Notes: generated from the letters alone by a model not told the origin. A stretch of DNA of 64,000 bases from Pseudoalteromonas carrageenovora IAM 12662 (GCF_900239935.1 NZ_LT965928.1:3181520-3245519), one strand, 5' to 3'. Counted from the first letter of the stretch, positions 37,399 through 48,061 are shown. Numbers and translations: made by a program.

Positions 37399-37427
37399 AG
37401 TATAAAAACTTTTTAAGGGCTTGTCAC
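37399..37427 (-). promoter_or_regulatory. Predicted promoter of the tRNA-Ile gene
   Basis: On the minus strand GTGACA (37427-37422), 17 nt, TATACT (37404-37399), about 60 nt before the mature tRNA. Confidence 0.65.
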
Positions 37428-37530
37428 TAGCAAAAACCTTTATTTTAACAATCAGTAAGCTAACTGCTTAAATAGTAATCTTTTAAGTGGGTAATAATAT
37501 AAAAATAGGGGGATTTAAAGCAGGGAAGGT

Positions 37531-37560
37531 ATGTAAGCCGTTTAGAAAGTCGGCTTACAT
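37531..37560. repeat. Hairpin downstream of the Pmp3-family gene
   Basis: Perfect 10-bp arms ATGTAAGCCG/CGGCTTACAT with a 10-nt loop, 16 nt past the small gene's stop; no T run. Confidence 0.55.
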
Positions 37561-37576
37561 TACATAAAGTGCGGCA

Positions 37577-37735
37577 TTACTTTTTGGCAATTATATAAAT
37601 TGCGTGTATTAAACCCGGGAAGTAACCCAGTAGTGTTAGTAAAATATTTAGCCAAAAGTGCATACCTAAACCAACTTGTAAAAACACGCCCAGTGGTGGC
37701 AATAAAATCGACAAAATAATACGAATAATATCCAT
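37577..37735 (-). CDS. Pmp3/YqaE-family small membrane protein
   Basis: A 52-residue gene. The minus strand reads MDIIRIILSILLPPLGVFLQ, continues through GMHFWLNILLTLLGYFPG, and ends IHAIYIIAKK: two membrane helices with the family signature LLPPLGV and LGYFPG-IHAIY. AAAGGAG lies 8 nt before the ATG. Pmp3/YqaE proteins are stress-induced membrane proteins affecting membrane potential or ion balance. It lies downstream of the BON gene, but a terminator stands between them. Confidence 0.95.
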   Translation of the reverse strand: MDIIRIILSILLPPLGVFLQVGLGMHFWLNILLTLLGYFPGLIHAIYIIAKK

Positions 37736-37762
37736 GGTGTAACTCCTTTAAAATGACAAAGT

Positions 37763-37789
37763 AAAAAGCCCAGCAGTGCTGGGCTTTTA
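37763..37789. terminator. Terminator downstream of the BON gene
   Basis: AAAAGCCCAGCA-CTGCTGGGCTTTTT-type symmetric stem with T runs on both strands; positioned 11 nt after the BON gene stop on the minus strand. Confidence 0.85.
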
Positions 37790-37799
37790 GTATAGTGTA

Positions 37800-38363
37800 T
37801 TATTCAGCAACGATAGTTAATTCATCAACTACGTCACGAACATCTTCAGCGTTTTTAGCAATTTTGATTGCTAACTGCTTTTCAGCTTCAGATTCAACAG
37901 AACCTTTTAGCTTCACTACGCCGTTGTCGGTATCAACATCAATGTCCGTACCGTCAACTTCTGAGTCAAATAAGAAGCGAGTTGTAATTACCGTGGTGAT
38001 TTTAGCGTCAGTTAAGTCGTTGTCATCAGTGTCCATATCGGTATCTGTAGTTTTAGCATCCATATCTTTAACAACAGTTAAGTTGTTATCTACATCCATT
38101 ACGCCATCTAGGCTAAGTACAAGTTCTTCAGCTAACTCTTTATCTAGGTCGCTGTTTACTTTACCTGTAAGTACTACCTTGCCATTTTTTACATCAGTGT
38201 TAATGTCAAAGTTGTTTAGATTAGTGTTCATAAGAAGCACTGTTTCTGCCTTACCATCAATCCAAGCATCTTTACTTTCGTTTTCCCAGCTGCTTGCCTG
38301 TGCACCCATTGCTGTAGTACCAAGAACTAACGCTGCAATCATAGATTTGTTGAATGTTTTCAT
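37800..38363 (-). CDS. Periplasmic BON-domain protein (OsmY-like)
   Basis: Exported protein with signal peptide 1-23 (MGAQA) and two BON domains at about 35-100 (NTDVKNGKVVLTGKV) and 118-187 (DVDTDNGVVKLKGSV), joined by an Asp/Thr-rich linker rich in DxDxD. BON domains bind phospholipid surfaces; E. coli OsmY is a periplasmic osmotic-stress protein. The acidic DTDMDTDDND linker could bind calcium (inference). Good AAAGGAG ribosome-binding site. Length 187. Confidence 0.9.
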   Translation of the reverse strand: MKTFNKSMIAALVLGTTAMGAQASSWENESKDAWIDGKAETVLLMNTNLNNFDINTDVKNGKVVLTGKVNSDLDKELAEELVLSLDGVMDVDNNLTVVKDMDAKTTDTDMDTDDNDLTDAKITTVITTRFLFDSEVDGTDIDVDTDNGVVKLKGSVESEAEKQLAIKIAKNAEDVRDVVDELTIVAE

Positions 38364-38681
38364 AATCTTTCTCCTTTTGATTAAAGACGAATTAGTTAAT
38401 GCGAGCTTTAGGCCAACTTTATTTTCACATAAAAATCATAGACTTAAACCACAACCAACATTTGTGGTACACAAGCTTTGAGTAAAGTTTTACAGACTTA
38501 TCGGTAAAACTTTCTTAAGTAGTGAAAATAGCTAGATAATTGCACTTTTGGTTAATCTATCGTTAATATAACAAACAGCAAAGCACTATAATAAAATTAA
38601 ACCACTGATAATTAAAGGTATTAATATTGGTACGTTGATTGCTTTCTAGTTTGTACTCGCTTAATAAAAGGATTGCTCCTA
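38364..38681. other. Divergent intergenic region between BON and LiaF-like genes
   Basis: A 318-bp AT-rich stretch carrying both 5' regions. A perfect TATAAT is at 38587-38592 on the plus strand, without a good -35 at 17 nt. No ORF, repeat or RNA structure was recognised. Confidence 0.4.
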
Positions 38682-39344
38682 ATGTCTGTAAAAATTGAAG
38701 ACCGCCCAATAGAACACGTTCGTGAACAAGTGATTGACCAGCTGATTTATAATTACAGTCACGGGGTTATTTCTGTAGAGGCATTTGAACGACGTTTAGA
38801 TGAAGCTATGGATGCAAACTCAAACGAAGTATTAATGAACTTAGTGGAAGATTTAACACTTAACACTGATCAGCAATATAAAGCGCAAAAACACACGCAA
38901 TTTTCTCCAAATTATAGTGCACAACAAAATAGCGATGACGATTTTACACTGCGCAGTATATTAGGCTCAAATGAGCGAAGCGGTCAGTGGGTTGTGCCAA
39001 AAAATATTTACTTAAGCAACTATATGGGCTCAGTGGTACTTGATTTTACTGACGCTATATTTGCACATCAAAATGTAACCATTCACGTTAATTGCATATT
39101 TGGTAGTGATGAAATATACGTGCCAGATCATGTAAATGTAGTATCTAAGATGTTTTGTACATTAAGCAGCTTTGAAAACAAATCGGTATCGCTTAATAAA
39201 CGCCAAGGCCCGACTATTTATATTGAGGGTAAAGCCATATTAGGCTCGGTAGAAGTAAAAGTTAAGCGCACAATTAAAGAGAAGTTTATGAGTTTTGCCA
39301 ATGAGCTAAAAACTCAACTTGGTGCTGGTAGTAGTAATCGATAA
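38682..39344 (+). CDS. DUF1707/LiaF-like C-terminal domain protein
   Basis: A soluble 220-residue protein. The N-terminal 55 residues (EHVREQVIDQLIYNYSHGVISVEAFERRLDEAM, in two parts) resemble the DUF1707/SHOCT-type helical motif, and residues 95-210 form a beta-helix-like domain of the LiaF/DUF2154 C-terminal type (VVLDFTDAIFA, CIFGSDEIYVPDHVNV, ILGSVEVKV). In Firmicutes LiaF-type domains act in envelope-stress sensing; here the role is unknown. The ATG at 38682 follows AAAAGGA. It is divergent from the BON protein. Confidence 0.8.
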   Translation: MSVKIEDRPIEHVREQVIDQLIYNYSHGVISVEAFERRLDEAMDANSNEVLMNLVEDLTLNTDQQYKAQKHTQFSPNYSAQQNSDDDFTLRSILGSNERSGQWVVPKNIYLSNYMGSVVLDFTDAIFAHQNVTIHVNCIFGSDEIYVPDHVNVVSKMFCTLSSFENKSVSLNKRQGPTIYIEGKAILGSVEVKVKRTIKEKFMSFANELKTQLGAGSSNR

Positions 39345-39356
39345 TAAAAATTTATC

Positions 39357-39381
39357 TAAGCACCGTGCCTTACGGTGCTTA
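39357..39381. terminator. Hairpin between convergent LiaF-like and VOC genes
   Basis: AAGCACCGT-GCCTT-ACGGTGCTT between two convergent stop codons; weak T tracts on both sides, so moderate confidence as a shared terminator. Confidence 0.55.
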
Positions 39382-39389
39382 GGGGATGA

Positions 39390-39806
39390 CTATAAATCGT
39401 TATTTCGCTCACTTGGTATATCGCTTAAATATTCTACAAACTCTATTTCAAAGCCTGCGGGGTCAATAAAATACACATTTTTTCTAAATGGATTGGTGCT
39501 ACCTTTTTTACTTACTTTAAAACCCGCTTTATTTAAACGCGTTACCACTGCATTTAAATTATTCGTAACATATGCAAAATGAGCAAAGCCAACTTGATGC
39601 CCCGACAAGTACCTATTTTCTCCCTCTCCATGGTCGCTTATAGCTATGTAGTGGGTATCATCACCAAAATGGACCCAGCGCCTTGGTTTACCATACCAAT
39701 CGCCTTGTCCTTCACTTCTAATTGACCAATATGGAAATGCCGCTTGATAAAACGCTAGCATTGAATCGATATCACTTGCGACTAAGTTTACATGTTCTAA
39801 ATACAT
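39390..39806 (-). CDS. VOC (glyoxalase/dioxygenase superfamily) protein
   Basis: Single vicinal-oxygen-chelate unit of 138 residues, with paired beta-alpha-beta-beta-beta modules: YLEHVNLVASDIDSMLAFYQ at the start, VGFAHFAYVTNN in the middle and VYFIDPAGFEIEFVEYL at the end. Candidate metal ligands are the early His, the HFAY His and the final Glu of IEFVEY. AGGAAAG precedes the ATG. The family includes lyases, dioxygenases and resistance proteins; the substrate cannot be told. Confidence 0.85.
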   Translation of the reverse strand: MYLEHVNLVASDIDSMLAFYQAAFPYWSIRSEGQGDWYGKPRRWVHFGDDTHYIAISDHGEGENRYLSGHQVGFAHFAYVTNNLNAVVTRLNKAGFKVSKKGSTNPFRKNVYFIDPAGFEIEFVEYLSDIPSERNNDL

Positions 39807-40048
39807 AACTTTCCTTATTTGTTTAAGTTGAGGCCACGATAAAACCTCAAGTTAACTTTAGGTAAAGTATTATTTAAAATTAATTTATTTAAATGCAGAT
39901 AATTATGTTTTAAAAAAGTATGCACTTTCAGGGCTGTACAAAAAACACCCGCATTTATTTGGGGTTTATTGTTTACTTTATGTCAAAAGTCGCTAAAATA
40001 CGCCGGCTGAAATATACAAACGTTCTTTTACAACCCAAAGGTAACACC

Positions 40049-40852
40049 ATGCATCCAATGTTAAACATTGCGGTTCGCGCTGCGCGTAACGCAGGCAAAA
40101 TTTTACTTCGCGCTGGCGAAGATTTATCAAAAGTTGAAGTGCAACAAAAAGGCGCTAACGACTTAGTAACTAACATTGATAAAGAAGCCGAAGCCGTAAT
40201 TCGCGACACAATTTTACAGTCTTACCCTACTCACTCAATTGTTGGTGAAGAACTAGGTGAGCACAAAGGCAAGGATGCAGATTACCAATGGATTGTAGAT
40301 CCTATCGATGGAACAACTAACTTCATCAAAGGTATCCCTCATTACGCAATCTCTATTGCACTTAAAGTTAAAGGTCGTTTAGACCAAGCCGTTATTTATG
40401 ATCCAATTCGTGGTGAGCTTTTCACGGCTTCTAAAGGTCAAGGCGCACAACTTAACAGCAAACGTCTTCGTGTAAGCAAAACAACTGTACTTGCGGGTAC
40501 TGTACTTGCTACTGGTTTCCCTTTCAAAAACAAACATCATATGGATGCATACACTGAAGCATTTAAAGCATTGTTTGTGCATACAGCTGATATTCGCCGT
40601 GCAGGTTGTTCTGCTTTAGATATGGCATACGTTGCTGCGGGTCGTGTAGATGGATTTTTTGAAATTGGTTTAAAACCTTGGCACTCTGCTGCAGGCGAGC
40701 TTTTGGTTAAAGAAGCGGGCGGCATGGTAGTCGATTTTGCTGGTGGTAATAACTATAACCACAGTGGCAATATCATTTGTGGCGCGCCAAAATTGACTCA
40801 AGCTATTATTCGTGAAATTCGTCCAGTGTTATCTGAGTCGTTACTTCGCTAA
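40049..40852 (+). CDS. suhB: Inositol-1-monophosphatase family protein SuhB
   Basis: Magnesium-dependent phosphatase that also serves in rRNA antitermination complexes in E. coli. The ATG at 40049 follows AAAGGT and aligns with MHPMLNIAVRAAR of relatives; in-frame codons back to 39920 are rejected. Metal motifs are GEELGEH, WIVDPIDGTTNFIKG near 84-98 and the C-terminal KPWHSAAGELLVKEAGG, where the usual WDxAAG appears as WHSAAG: the metal-ligand aspartate position is histidine, as in E. coli-like SuhB sequences that vary here; this deserves checking. Length 267. Confidence 0.93.
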   Translation: MHPMLNIAVRAARNAGKILLRAGEDLSKVEVQQKGANDLVTNIDKEAEAVIRDTILQSYPTHSIVGEELGEHKGKDADYQWIVDPIDGTTNFIKGIPHYAISIALKVKGRLDQAVIYDPIRGELFTASKGQGAQLNSKRLRVSKTTVLAGTVLATGFPFKNKHHMDAYTEAFKALFVHTADIRRAGCSALDMAYVAAGRVDGFFEIGLKPWHSAAGELLVKEAGGMVVDFAGGNNYNHSGNIICGAPKLTQAIIREIRPVLSESLLR

Positions 40853-40863
40853 TAAACAGCTTA

Positions 40864-40883
40864 TATCAACTACATTGGTATAA
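40864..40883. repeat. Short palindrome-like remnant after suhB
   Basis: ATATCAACTACATTGGTATA resembles the ends of the palindromic element after fis (TTGGTATA) and may be a degraded copy. Confidence 0.3.
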
Positions 40884-40885
40884 CT

Positions 40886-40913
40886 AAAAAAGGAGCTTCG
40901 GCTCCTTTTTTTG
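40886..40913. terminator. Bidirectional UUCG terminator between suhB and the binding-protein gene
   Basis: AAAAAAGGAGC-TTCG-GCTCCTTTTTTT, a stable tetraloop hairpin with T runs on both strands. Confidence 0.93.
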
Positions 40914-40916
40914 CAC

Positions 40917-41726
40917 CTAAAAATAAGGATTATCGAGTTTAATTTCGACCGTTTTCCCTTTTGTATAAGGCAGTTTATTTAAATCATCTGCAAAATATTC
41001 GTTAAATAAGGCATCAAACTCACCGTTTTCTTGCATCAGCTTTAAACCTTTCTCAATCGCTATAGCTAACTCAGGCTTACTTTTTGCCACAAAATAATAA
41101 ATACCCGTTGGGTAGCTTATGTATAGGTTGGGCACGACAACAAGGTTACTTTGCTTGTTTTCAATAAGTTCGGAATTAACCTCAATAAATGAGCGAGGAA
41201 AATAATCTATTCGCCCACGGCTTGTTAAAGTAAACATGGCTTGGTAATTGGTGAGTGGCCTTACATGTAGCCCGTTGTACGACATGATTCTTGTATCTGG
41301 CCAGTTGTGACCTTGCACTGCTGAAAACTCTCCTAGCTGCTCAAGAGTTTTTACGTTTTTAAAACGTGCTACATTTTGTCTATTAGTGAGTAAAGCCCGC
41401 TTTCCTATGTAACCTTTAAATAACGGTATTTTAATAGCTAAAGCAAGCGCTTCTCGTTCTGGGCTGCTCATACTCCAATACATATCAAGGTCACTGCTTT
41501 GCAGGTTTATGAGCTTACGCTTTTGATGTTCTGATATTGGAGTCATCCTAATAACCCCGGGGTAATTTGCGCTTTCGAGTGCTCGAGCTAGTAACTCACT
41601 TAAGTACTCTTCTCGGGCATTTTGAGTATCTTGTTTTTGGGCAACACTTATTATCTGATCTTGCGCGATGAGCGAAAAACTCGCAAACAAACTTAATACG
41701 CAAACTAAAAACTTTATTGGCAACAT
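40917..41726 (-). CDS. Periplasmic solute-binding protein-like (SBP_bac_3 type)
   Basis: Exported 269-residue protein with signal peptide 1-21 (SLIAQ) and the alpha/beta arrangement of family 3 solute-binding proteins (REEYLSELLARALESA, LEQLGEFSAVQGHNW, GIYYFVAKSKPELAIAIEKGL, MQENGEFDALFNEYF). No transporter permease is nearby; instead it is 19 nt downstream of an EAL-CBS-GGDEF gene, so it may act in periplasmic sensing linked to c-di-GMP rather than in transport (inference). Confidence 0.82.
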   Translation of the reverse strand: MLPIKFLVCVLSLFASFSLIAQDQIISVAQKQDTQNAREEYLSELLARALESANYPGVIRMTPISEHQKRKLINLQSSDLDMYWSMSSPEREALALAIKIPLFKGYIGKRALLTNRQNVARFKNVKTLEQLGEFSAVQGHNWPDTRIMSYNGLHVRPLTNYQAMFTLTSRGRIDYFPRSFIEVNSELIENKQSNLVVVPNLYISYPTGIYYFVAKSKPELAIAIEKGLKLMQENGEFDALFNEYFADDLNKLPYTKGKTVEIKLDNPYF

Positions 41727-41745
41727 AACAATTACCTATTTTTAT

Positions 41746-43533
41746 TTAAATTACCTGCTTATTACTTGCTAGACGCACTACTGCGGGTGCAGGCCCTTTG
41801 CGTTTGCAAATAAACAAATAACTATGACGATAACGTTTGGCTTCTTTTTTAGCATCAGTTGCAAGTGCTGCAACTTGGTGGCTGTTTTTACATTGCTGTA
41901 AATCAGGCTCAACTAAGCCAATCGATAACGTTAGTAAAGGCACAAATTGCTTTTCTCCTTCACGATTTGTAGCCCAATACCCTTTGCTCTTTATGTGCTC
42001 AGGTGTAAAAAATATACGAGATTGGTGTTCAAATTGTTCAATAATGGTATTACATATATCAACAGCGTTGTGCTGATCAAACACCACCATAAAGTCATCG
42101 CCACCTATATGCCCTACAAAGTTAGCACTATTTTTACACGCTTGCACTGTTACATCAGCTAATAGTTTAATTACACTGTCGCCGCTAGCGTAACCGTATA
42201 AGTCATTAAATTGCTTAAAATGATTTAAGTCTATATACGCGAGTGAAAAAGGATTACTACCTTTTAATCGCTGCTCTATAGCTTCATTAATTGCTACATT
42301 ACCAGGGAGCATAGTCAGTGGATTAGCATGCTGTGCATGGCGTATTTTTTCTTCGGTTATGTGTTTTAAAATATCGCGAAGCGGCGCTAATCCTAAATAA
42401 GCGCTTTCTCTGGTGATTACTATATGGCGGCGAATATCAAAGTCTTGCTCAGTTATTTGCTTACTTACGGTATCGAGTAATTGGTTTTCATCAACGACTA
42501 AGGGCTGCTTATCCATAAGTGCAGTAACGGGGCGTTTATCATAAAGAGCATGCCCGTAGGGCGCTGCAAAAACCTCTGTTAATTGATCTCTGTGAAGTAA
42601 CCCTACGGGCTTGTTCTCATTACTTAACACTGCAATGCTTATGAGTGACTTATCTTGCTCAAAGCGTTTATGCGCATCTTTACAGCGAGTGTCGCTGCTT
42701 ATTGCAGGTTGTGTAATAGATAGGCGGCCTATGGCCATCGATTGATCAAATAATGTATTTGATTGCGTAAATGAAAGAGCTTGTAGTTGCTCTGAGCTAA
42801 AGTCTTCACTTGGCTTTATGCTTGGCTTTTCAAGTAAAAACCCTTGTACGTTACTAATGCCTAAGTTTTCTACGAACGTGAGCTCTTCTGGGCGCTCTAT
42901 CCCTTCGGCAATAACCTGAGTATTAGTGGCTCTGGCCAAAATTGTAATAGATTTCAAAAACTCTTTTTTAACTTCGCTTTGATCACAATGATCAATAAAA
43001 TAGCGGTCGATTTTTACAAAATCGGGGCATAATTCAGACCATTGTTTTAAGCCTGAATACCCAGCGCCTAAATCATCTATTGCTATAGTAAAGCCAAGTT
43101 CTCGGTAATGAGCTATCGTTTTTAATAGCAAAAAACCATCATCTACTTTTTCTTGCTCAGTAACCTCTATAACTACACGATTAGCCGCTAAGTCAAATTG
43201 CTCTATTAGGTGCAATGTTTCCCCTTTAGGATGGCAAGGATCAAGTAGTGTTTTAGGGCTTACATTTAAAAATAATTTACCTTGTAGGTTAAGCCTTACA
43301 AAGTTTTCAATCGCTTTAGAGCGACATAGTAATTCAAGTTCCGAAATTAAACCTTGCTCATGGGCTACTTTAAATAATGTATTAGGCATTTCTAGCGGGC
43401 TATCTTTAGGTCCTCGACTAAGTGCTTCGTAACCTACAATAACTTGATTGCTAATATCAAAAATAGGCTGAAACAGCGTCGTTATTTCACCGCTTTTTAA
43501 AATGTACTCTAATACTTTGCGCTGAATCGTCAC
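41746..43533 (-). CDS. EAL-CBS-GGDEF c-di-GMP signalling protein
   Basis: Cytoplasmic protein of 595 residues with an N-terminal EAL domain (about 5-245: GYEALSRGP, NVSPKTL, VIEVTEQEK, IDDLGAGYSGL, VKIDRYF, IAEGIE), a CBS pair (about 265-385) and a C-terminal GGDEF domain (about 410-570) with GHIGGDDFMVVF. GGDDF is a tolerated variant of GGDEF, so both activities may be retained; CBS domains often bind adenine nucleotides. No membrane segment is present. It is the first gene of a two-gene unit with the solute-binding protein. Confidence 0.92.
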   Translation of the reverse strand: MTIQRKVLEYILKSGEITTLFQPIFDISNQVIVGYEALSRGPKDSPLEMPNTLFKVAHEQGLISELELLCRSKAIENFVRLNLQGKLFLNVSPKTLLDPCHPKGETLHLIEQFDLAANRVVIEVTEQEKVDDGFLLLKTIAHYRELGFTIAIDDLGAGYSGLKQWSELCPDFVKIDRYFIDHCDQSEVKKEFLKSITILARATNTQVIAEGIERPEELTFVENLGISNVQGFLLEKPSIKPSEDFSSEQLQALSFTQSNTLFDQSMAIGRLSITQPAISSDTRCKDAHKRFEQDKSLISIAVLSNENKPVGLLHRDQLTEVFAAPYGHALYDKRPVTALMDKQPLVVDENQLLDTVSKQITEQDFDIRRHIVITRESAYLGLAPLRDILKHITEEKIRHAQHANPLTMLPGNVAINEAIEQRLKGSNPFSLAYIDLNHFKQFNDLYGYASGDSVIKLLADVTVQACKNSANFVGHIGGDDFMVVFDQHNAVDICNTIIEQFEHQSRIFFTPEHIKSKGYWATNREGEKQFVPLLTLSIGLVEPDLQQCKNSHQVAALATDAKKEAKRYRHSYLFICKRKGPAPAVVRLASNKQVI

Positions 43534-43619
43534 GTATTTGCCTTACAACTATTTTGATTGGAGCAACAAAGTACCAAGTGTGTATGACACTTTTATTGCG
43601 CCTAAAAAAATGCACTCAT

Positions 43620-43648
43620 AAAAAAACCGCTCATAAGAGCGGTTTTTA
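43620..43648 (-). terminator. Intrinsic terminator of the yajC-secDF unit
   Basis: AAAAACCGCTC-TTAT-GAGCGGTTTTTT, 17 nt after the secF stop on the minus strand. Confidence 0.92.
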
Positions 43649-43664
43649 TTAAGTACAAACCTAG

Positions 43665-44612
43665 TTACGGCATAGCGTCTTGGTCAGCACCTTCTTTTTC
43701 TATCACTTCAGGTATTAAATCTTCTTTGCTTACGCCCATTGCTATAGCAACCGAACTTGCAACATAAACAGAAGAATAAGTACCAATAAACACACCAAAC
43801 AGTAATGCAGTTGCAAAACCATGAATGGTTTGCCCGCCCCATGCAAACAAGGCAATCAATACTAAAATTGTAGTGATTGATGTTACAAGTGTACGATTAA
43901 GTGTTTGTGTTAAAGACAAGTCAATAATTTCGATAGTGTCGTCAATGCGTACCTTACGGAAGTTTTCACGGATACGGTCAGATACAACAATAGTATCGTT
44001 GAGCGAGTAACCTATTACCGCAAGTATTGCCGCTAATATTGTTAAATCAAACTCTAACCCTAATACCGAAAACAAACCAACTGTAATAATAACGTCGTGT
44101 AATAACGCACCTACCGCACCTACTGCAAAGCGCCACTCAAAACGAAATGCAACATAGATTAAGATACAAATAAGCGCAGTTAACATGGCAAGGCCACCCT
44201 GCTCTTTTAAGTCTTCACCTACGCTTGGACCAACAAACTCAATACGACGCATTACTACGCTGTCGTCTGCTTGTTTTAATGCTGCAATTACTTGGTTACC
44301 AATTACTTCTGCTTTAACATCGCTTCCACGAGGCGCTAGGCGTACTAAAATTTCTTGGCTTGAACCAAATAACTGTACGGAAGCATCAGCAAAGCCATTT
44401 TCGGCTAGTACATTACGTACCTTTTTAAGATCTGCAGGCTGTGAAAAGCCCACCTCTACTGCGGTACCGCCAGTAAAGTCTAAGCCAAAGTTTAAGCCTT
44501 TAACAAAAATTGACGCAAGCGACGCTATTATCAATAACGTCGAAAAGCCCATAGCCACTTTACGAAGAGACATGAAACGAAGGGTTCTGCTACCCAAACT
44601 TAAAATTTGCAT
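43665..44612 (-). CDS. secF: Protein translocase subunit SecF
   Basis: Membrane partner of SecD that uses the proton gradient to help late steps of Sec export. The 315 residues show six membrane segments with a periplasmic loop after the first; signature LNFGLDFTGGTAVEVGF near 38-54, GPSVGEDL, and AVIGYSLNDTIVVSDRIREN. Nine nucleotides follow secD. The order yajC-secD-secF is conserved. Confidence 0.97.
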   Translation of the reverse strand: MQILSLGSRTLRFMSLRKVAMGFSTLLIIASLASIFVKGLNFGLDFTGGTAVEVGFSQPADLKKVRNVLAENGFADASVQLFGSSQEILVRLAPRGSDVKAEVIGNQVIAALKQADDSVVMRRIEFVGPSVGEDLKEQGGLAMLTALICILIYVAFRFEWRFAVGAVGALLHDVIITVGLFSVLGLEFDLTILAAILAVIGYSLNDTIVVSDRIRENFRKVRIDDTIEIIDLSLTQTLNRTLVTSITTILVLIALFAWGGQTIHGFATALLFGVFIGTYSSVYVASSVAIAMGVSKEDLIPEVIEKEGADQDAMP

Positions 44613-44621
44613 GTCTGCTCC

Positions 44622-46481
44622 TTAAATTGAAAGTTTATCAACACGTTTACCGCCAATGATAAAGTTGATTACCGCACGGGTACCAACAATAGCTGTAAAC
44701 ATTGAAGTTAAAATACCAATTGCTAATGTAACCGCAAAACCTGCAATTGGGCCTGTGCCCACTGCAAATAATATAATGGCAGCAATTAGTGTGGTGATAT
44801 TGGCATCAAATATAGTGCTAAATGCGCTATCGTAACCAAAATGAACCGCTTGTTGAGGGCTACGGCCATCGGCCAGTTCTTCGCGAATACGTTCAAAAAT
44901 CAGTACGTTAGCATCTACCGCCATACCTACGGTTAATACAATACCGGCAATACCTGGCAAGGTTAATGTAGCGCCAGGAATAAGCGACATTACACCCACA
45001 ATTAGTACTAAGTTAGCCGCGAGCGCCAAGTTAGCTACTAAGCCAAAGCCTTTGTAGTAAATAAGCATAAAGGCAAGTACAAACGCAAAACCAAGTGCAA
45101 CAGCTGTCATACCTGCTTCAATGTTTTCTTGTCCTAGGCTTGACCCTACTGTGCGCTCTTCTACTATTTGAATTGGAGCAACAAGTGCACCCGCTCTAAG
45201 TAATAAGCTTAAGTTATGCGCTTCAGCTGGGTTATCGATACCTGTAATGCGGAATGAGCGATCAAGGCGAGCCTGAATAGTCGCAACGTTAATAACTTCT
45301 TCTACCTTAATTGGTGGAAGCGCCTTACCGTTTTCATCCTTTTTACCCGATGGCTTGTATTCAATAAATACTGTGGCCATACGTTTACCAATAGCACGTT
45401 TGGTAAAGGCATTCATTTTTGCCCCACCTTTGCTATCTAAGGTAATACTTACTTGTGGACGTTGGTATTCGTCACTACCTGATTGCGCGCCAGTAATATG
45501 GCTACCTTCAAGAATAATACGTTTTTTAAGTACTACAGGGTAACCGTCGCGGCTCATGATCATTTCAGTACCCGCTGGGATACGACCTTGAGCAGCTGCG
45601 CTTGGATCGGCGTTTTCGTCTACTTCACGAAACTCAAGCGTTGCTGTAGCGCCTAAAATTTCTTTAGCGCGAGCGGTATCTTGAACACCTGGTAATTGCA
45701 CAATAATACGCTCAGCACCTTGGCGCTGTACGTTTGGCTCTGCAACACCAATTTGGTTGATACGGTTACGAATAATCGTTTCATTTTGCTTAATTGCGTA
45801 GTCACGAATTTCTTTAAGCTTTTGCTCACTCATGGTGGCAAAAAATGCTTTATCGTTGCTGCTATCATCAATGTAAACATTTAATGGGTAACGAGATTCT
45901 AATAAGCGCTCTGCAGCGTCTTTATCTTCTTCAGTACGCATTTCTACACGCATACGCTCAGAGCCAGCTACACGGCGAACACTACGGTAACGTAGTTTTT
46001 CTTCGCGTAAATCGCTTCTAAAGTCTTGTTCCATTTGCTCAAGCTGGTTATCAACCGCAGTAGCCATGTCGATTTCCATGGTGAAATGTACGCCACCACT
46101 TAAATCAAGACCTAGCTTCATTGGGTTACCACCGAGTGATTTTAACCAAGTAGGTTGAGCCGGAGCCATATTAATAGCAGAAACGTAATCGTCACTTAAT
46201 GAATCACGCAATAAGTCTTGCGCTTTAAGTTGCTCTTCAACATTTTTGAAACGAACAAGTATTTGTCCATCTTCAAGCTTAGTTGATTTAACAGTTACGT
46301 TATGTTTTTTGAGGGTTGCGTTTACTTTGTCTACAACAGCGAGGTCTACATCGGCACCTTTAGCACCCGAAACTTGAATGGCCGGATCGCGACCATACAA
46401 GTTTGGAGAAGCATATAAAACGCCAATAGCTACCACAGCTAAAACAAGTAAATACTTCCAAACTGGAAACTTGTTTAACAC
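44622..46481 (-). CDS. secD: Protein translocase subunit SecD
   Basis: Large RND-type subunit of the SecDF complex. A first membrane segment (about 8-26) is followed by the large periplasmic P1 region (about 35-445, with [15 protein letters not shown] near 125 and [18 protein letters not shown]), and five further membrane segments containing [18 protein letters not shown]. Length 619 matches E. coli SecD (615). In operon with yajC (19-nt gap) and secF. Confidence 0.97.
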   Translation of the reverse strand: MLNKFPVWKYLLVLAVVAIGVLYASPNLYGRDPAIQVSGAKGADVDLAVVDKVNATLKKHNVTVKSTKLEDGQILVRFKNVEEQLKAQDLLRDSLSDDYVSAINMAPAQPTWLKSLGGNPMKLGLDLSGGVHFTMEIDMATAVDNQLEQMEQDFRSDLREEKLRYRSVRRVAGSERMRVEMRTEEDKDAAERLLESRYPLNVYIDDSSNDKAFFATMSEQKLKEIRDYAIKQNETIIRNRINQIGVAEPNVQRQGAERIIVQLPGVQDTARAKEILGATATLEFREVDENADPSAAAQGRIPAGTEMIMSRDGYPVVLKKRIILEGSHITGAQSGSDEYQRPQVSITLDSKGGAKMNAFTKRAIGKRMATVFIEYKPSGKKDENGKALPPIKVEEVINVATIQARLDRSFRITGIDNPAEAHNLSLLLRAGALVAPIQIVEERTVGSSLGQENIEAGMTAVALGFAFVLAFMLIYYKGFGLVANLALAANLVLIVGVMSLIPGATLTLPGIAGIVLTVGMAVDANVLIFERIREELADGRSPQQAVHFGYDSAFSTIFDANITTLIAAIILFAVGTGPIAGFAVTLAIGILTSMFTAIVGTRAVINFIIGGKRVDKLSI

Positions 46482-46500
46482 GGGGTCGTCCTTATTATTT

Positions 46501-46836
46501 TTATAGCGACTTCATTGTGCCTTTTGGCAATACTGCAGATACTGCAGATTTTTGTACTGTTACTTCAGCTTGCTCGTTTAATGAGATAACGATGAAATCT
46601 TTATCTTCAGTAATCTTCACAATTTTACCTACTAAACCACCTTGGGTAAGTACTTCATCACCTTTAGCCATCGCGCTCATTAAGCTTTTGTGTTCTTTAA
46701 CGCGCTTAGCTTGTGGACGGTAGATCAAAAAGTAAAAAACTAAACCAAAAATTGCTAACATTATTAGCATTTCCCAGCCACCACCGGCTGCAGGTTGACC
46801 AGCTGCTGCGTGTGCATTTGAAATAAATAAACTCAT
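46501..46836 (-). CDS. yajC: Sec translocase accessory subunit YajC
   Basis: Small single-pass protein associated with SecDF-YidC. The 111 residues have one membrane segment (about 20-40: [20 protein letters not shown]) and the cytoplasmic motif [25 protein letters not shown] typical of the family (split here across segments). It sits between tgt and secD as in most gammaproteobacteria. Confidence 0.96.
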   Translation of the reverse strand: MSLFISNAHAAAGQPAAGGGWEMLIMLAIFGLVFYFLIYRPQAKRVKEHKSLMSAMAKGDEVLTQGGLVGKIVKITEDKDFIVISLNEQAEVTVQKSAVSAVLPKGTMKSL

Positions 46837-46861
46837 GATACTTCCTCTTTAATTTTAAAGT

Positions 46862-48061
<1,200 letters not shown>

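Noticed and set aside
37795..38481. A 228-codon Ser/Thr-rich open frame opposite the BON gene
   Set aside because: It is antisense to a gene with signal peptide and two BON domains, and has no ribosome-binding site or recognisable domain.
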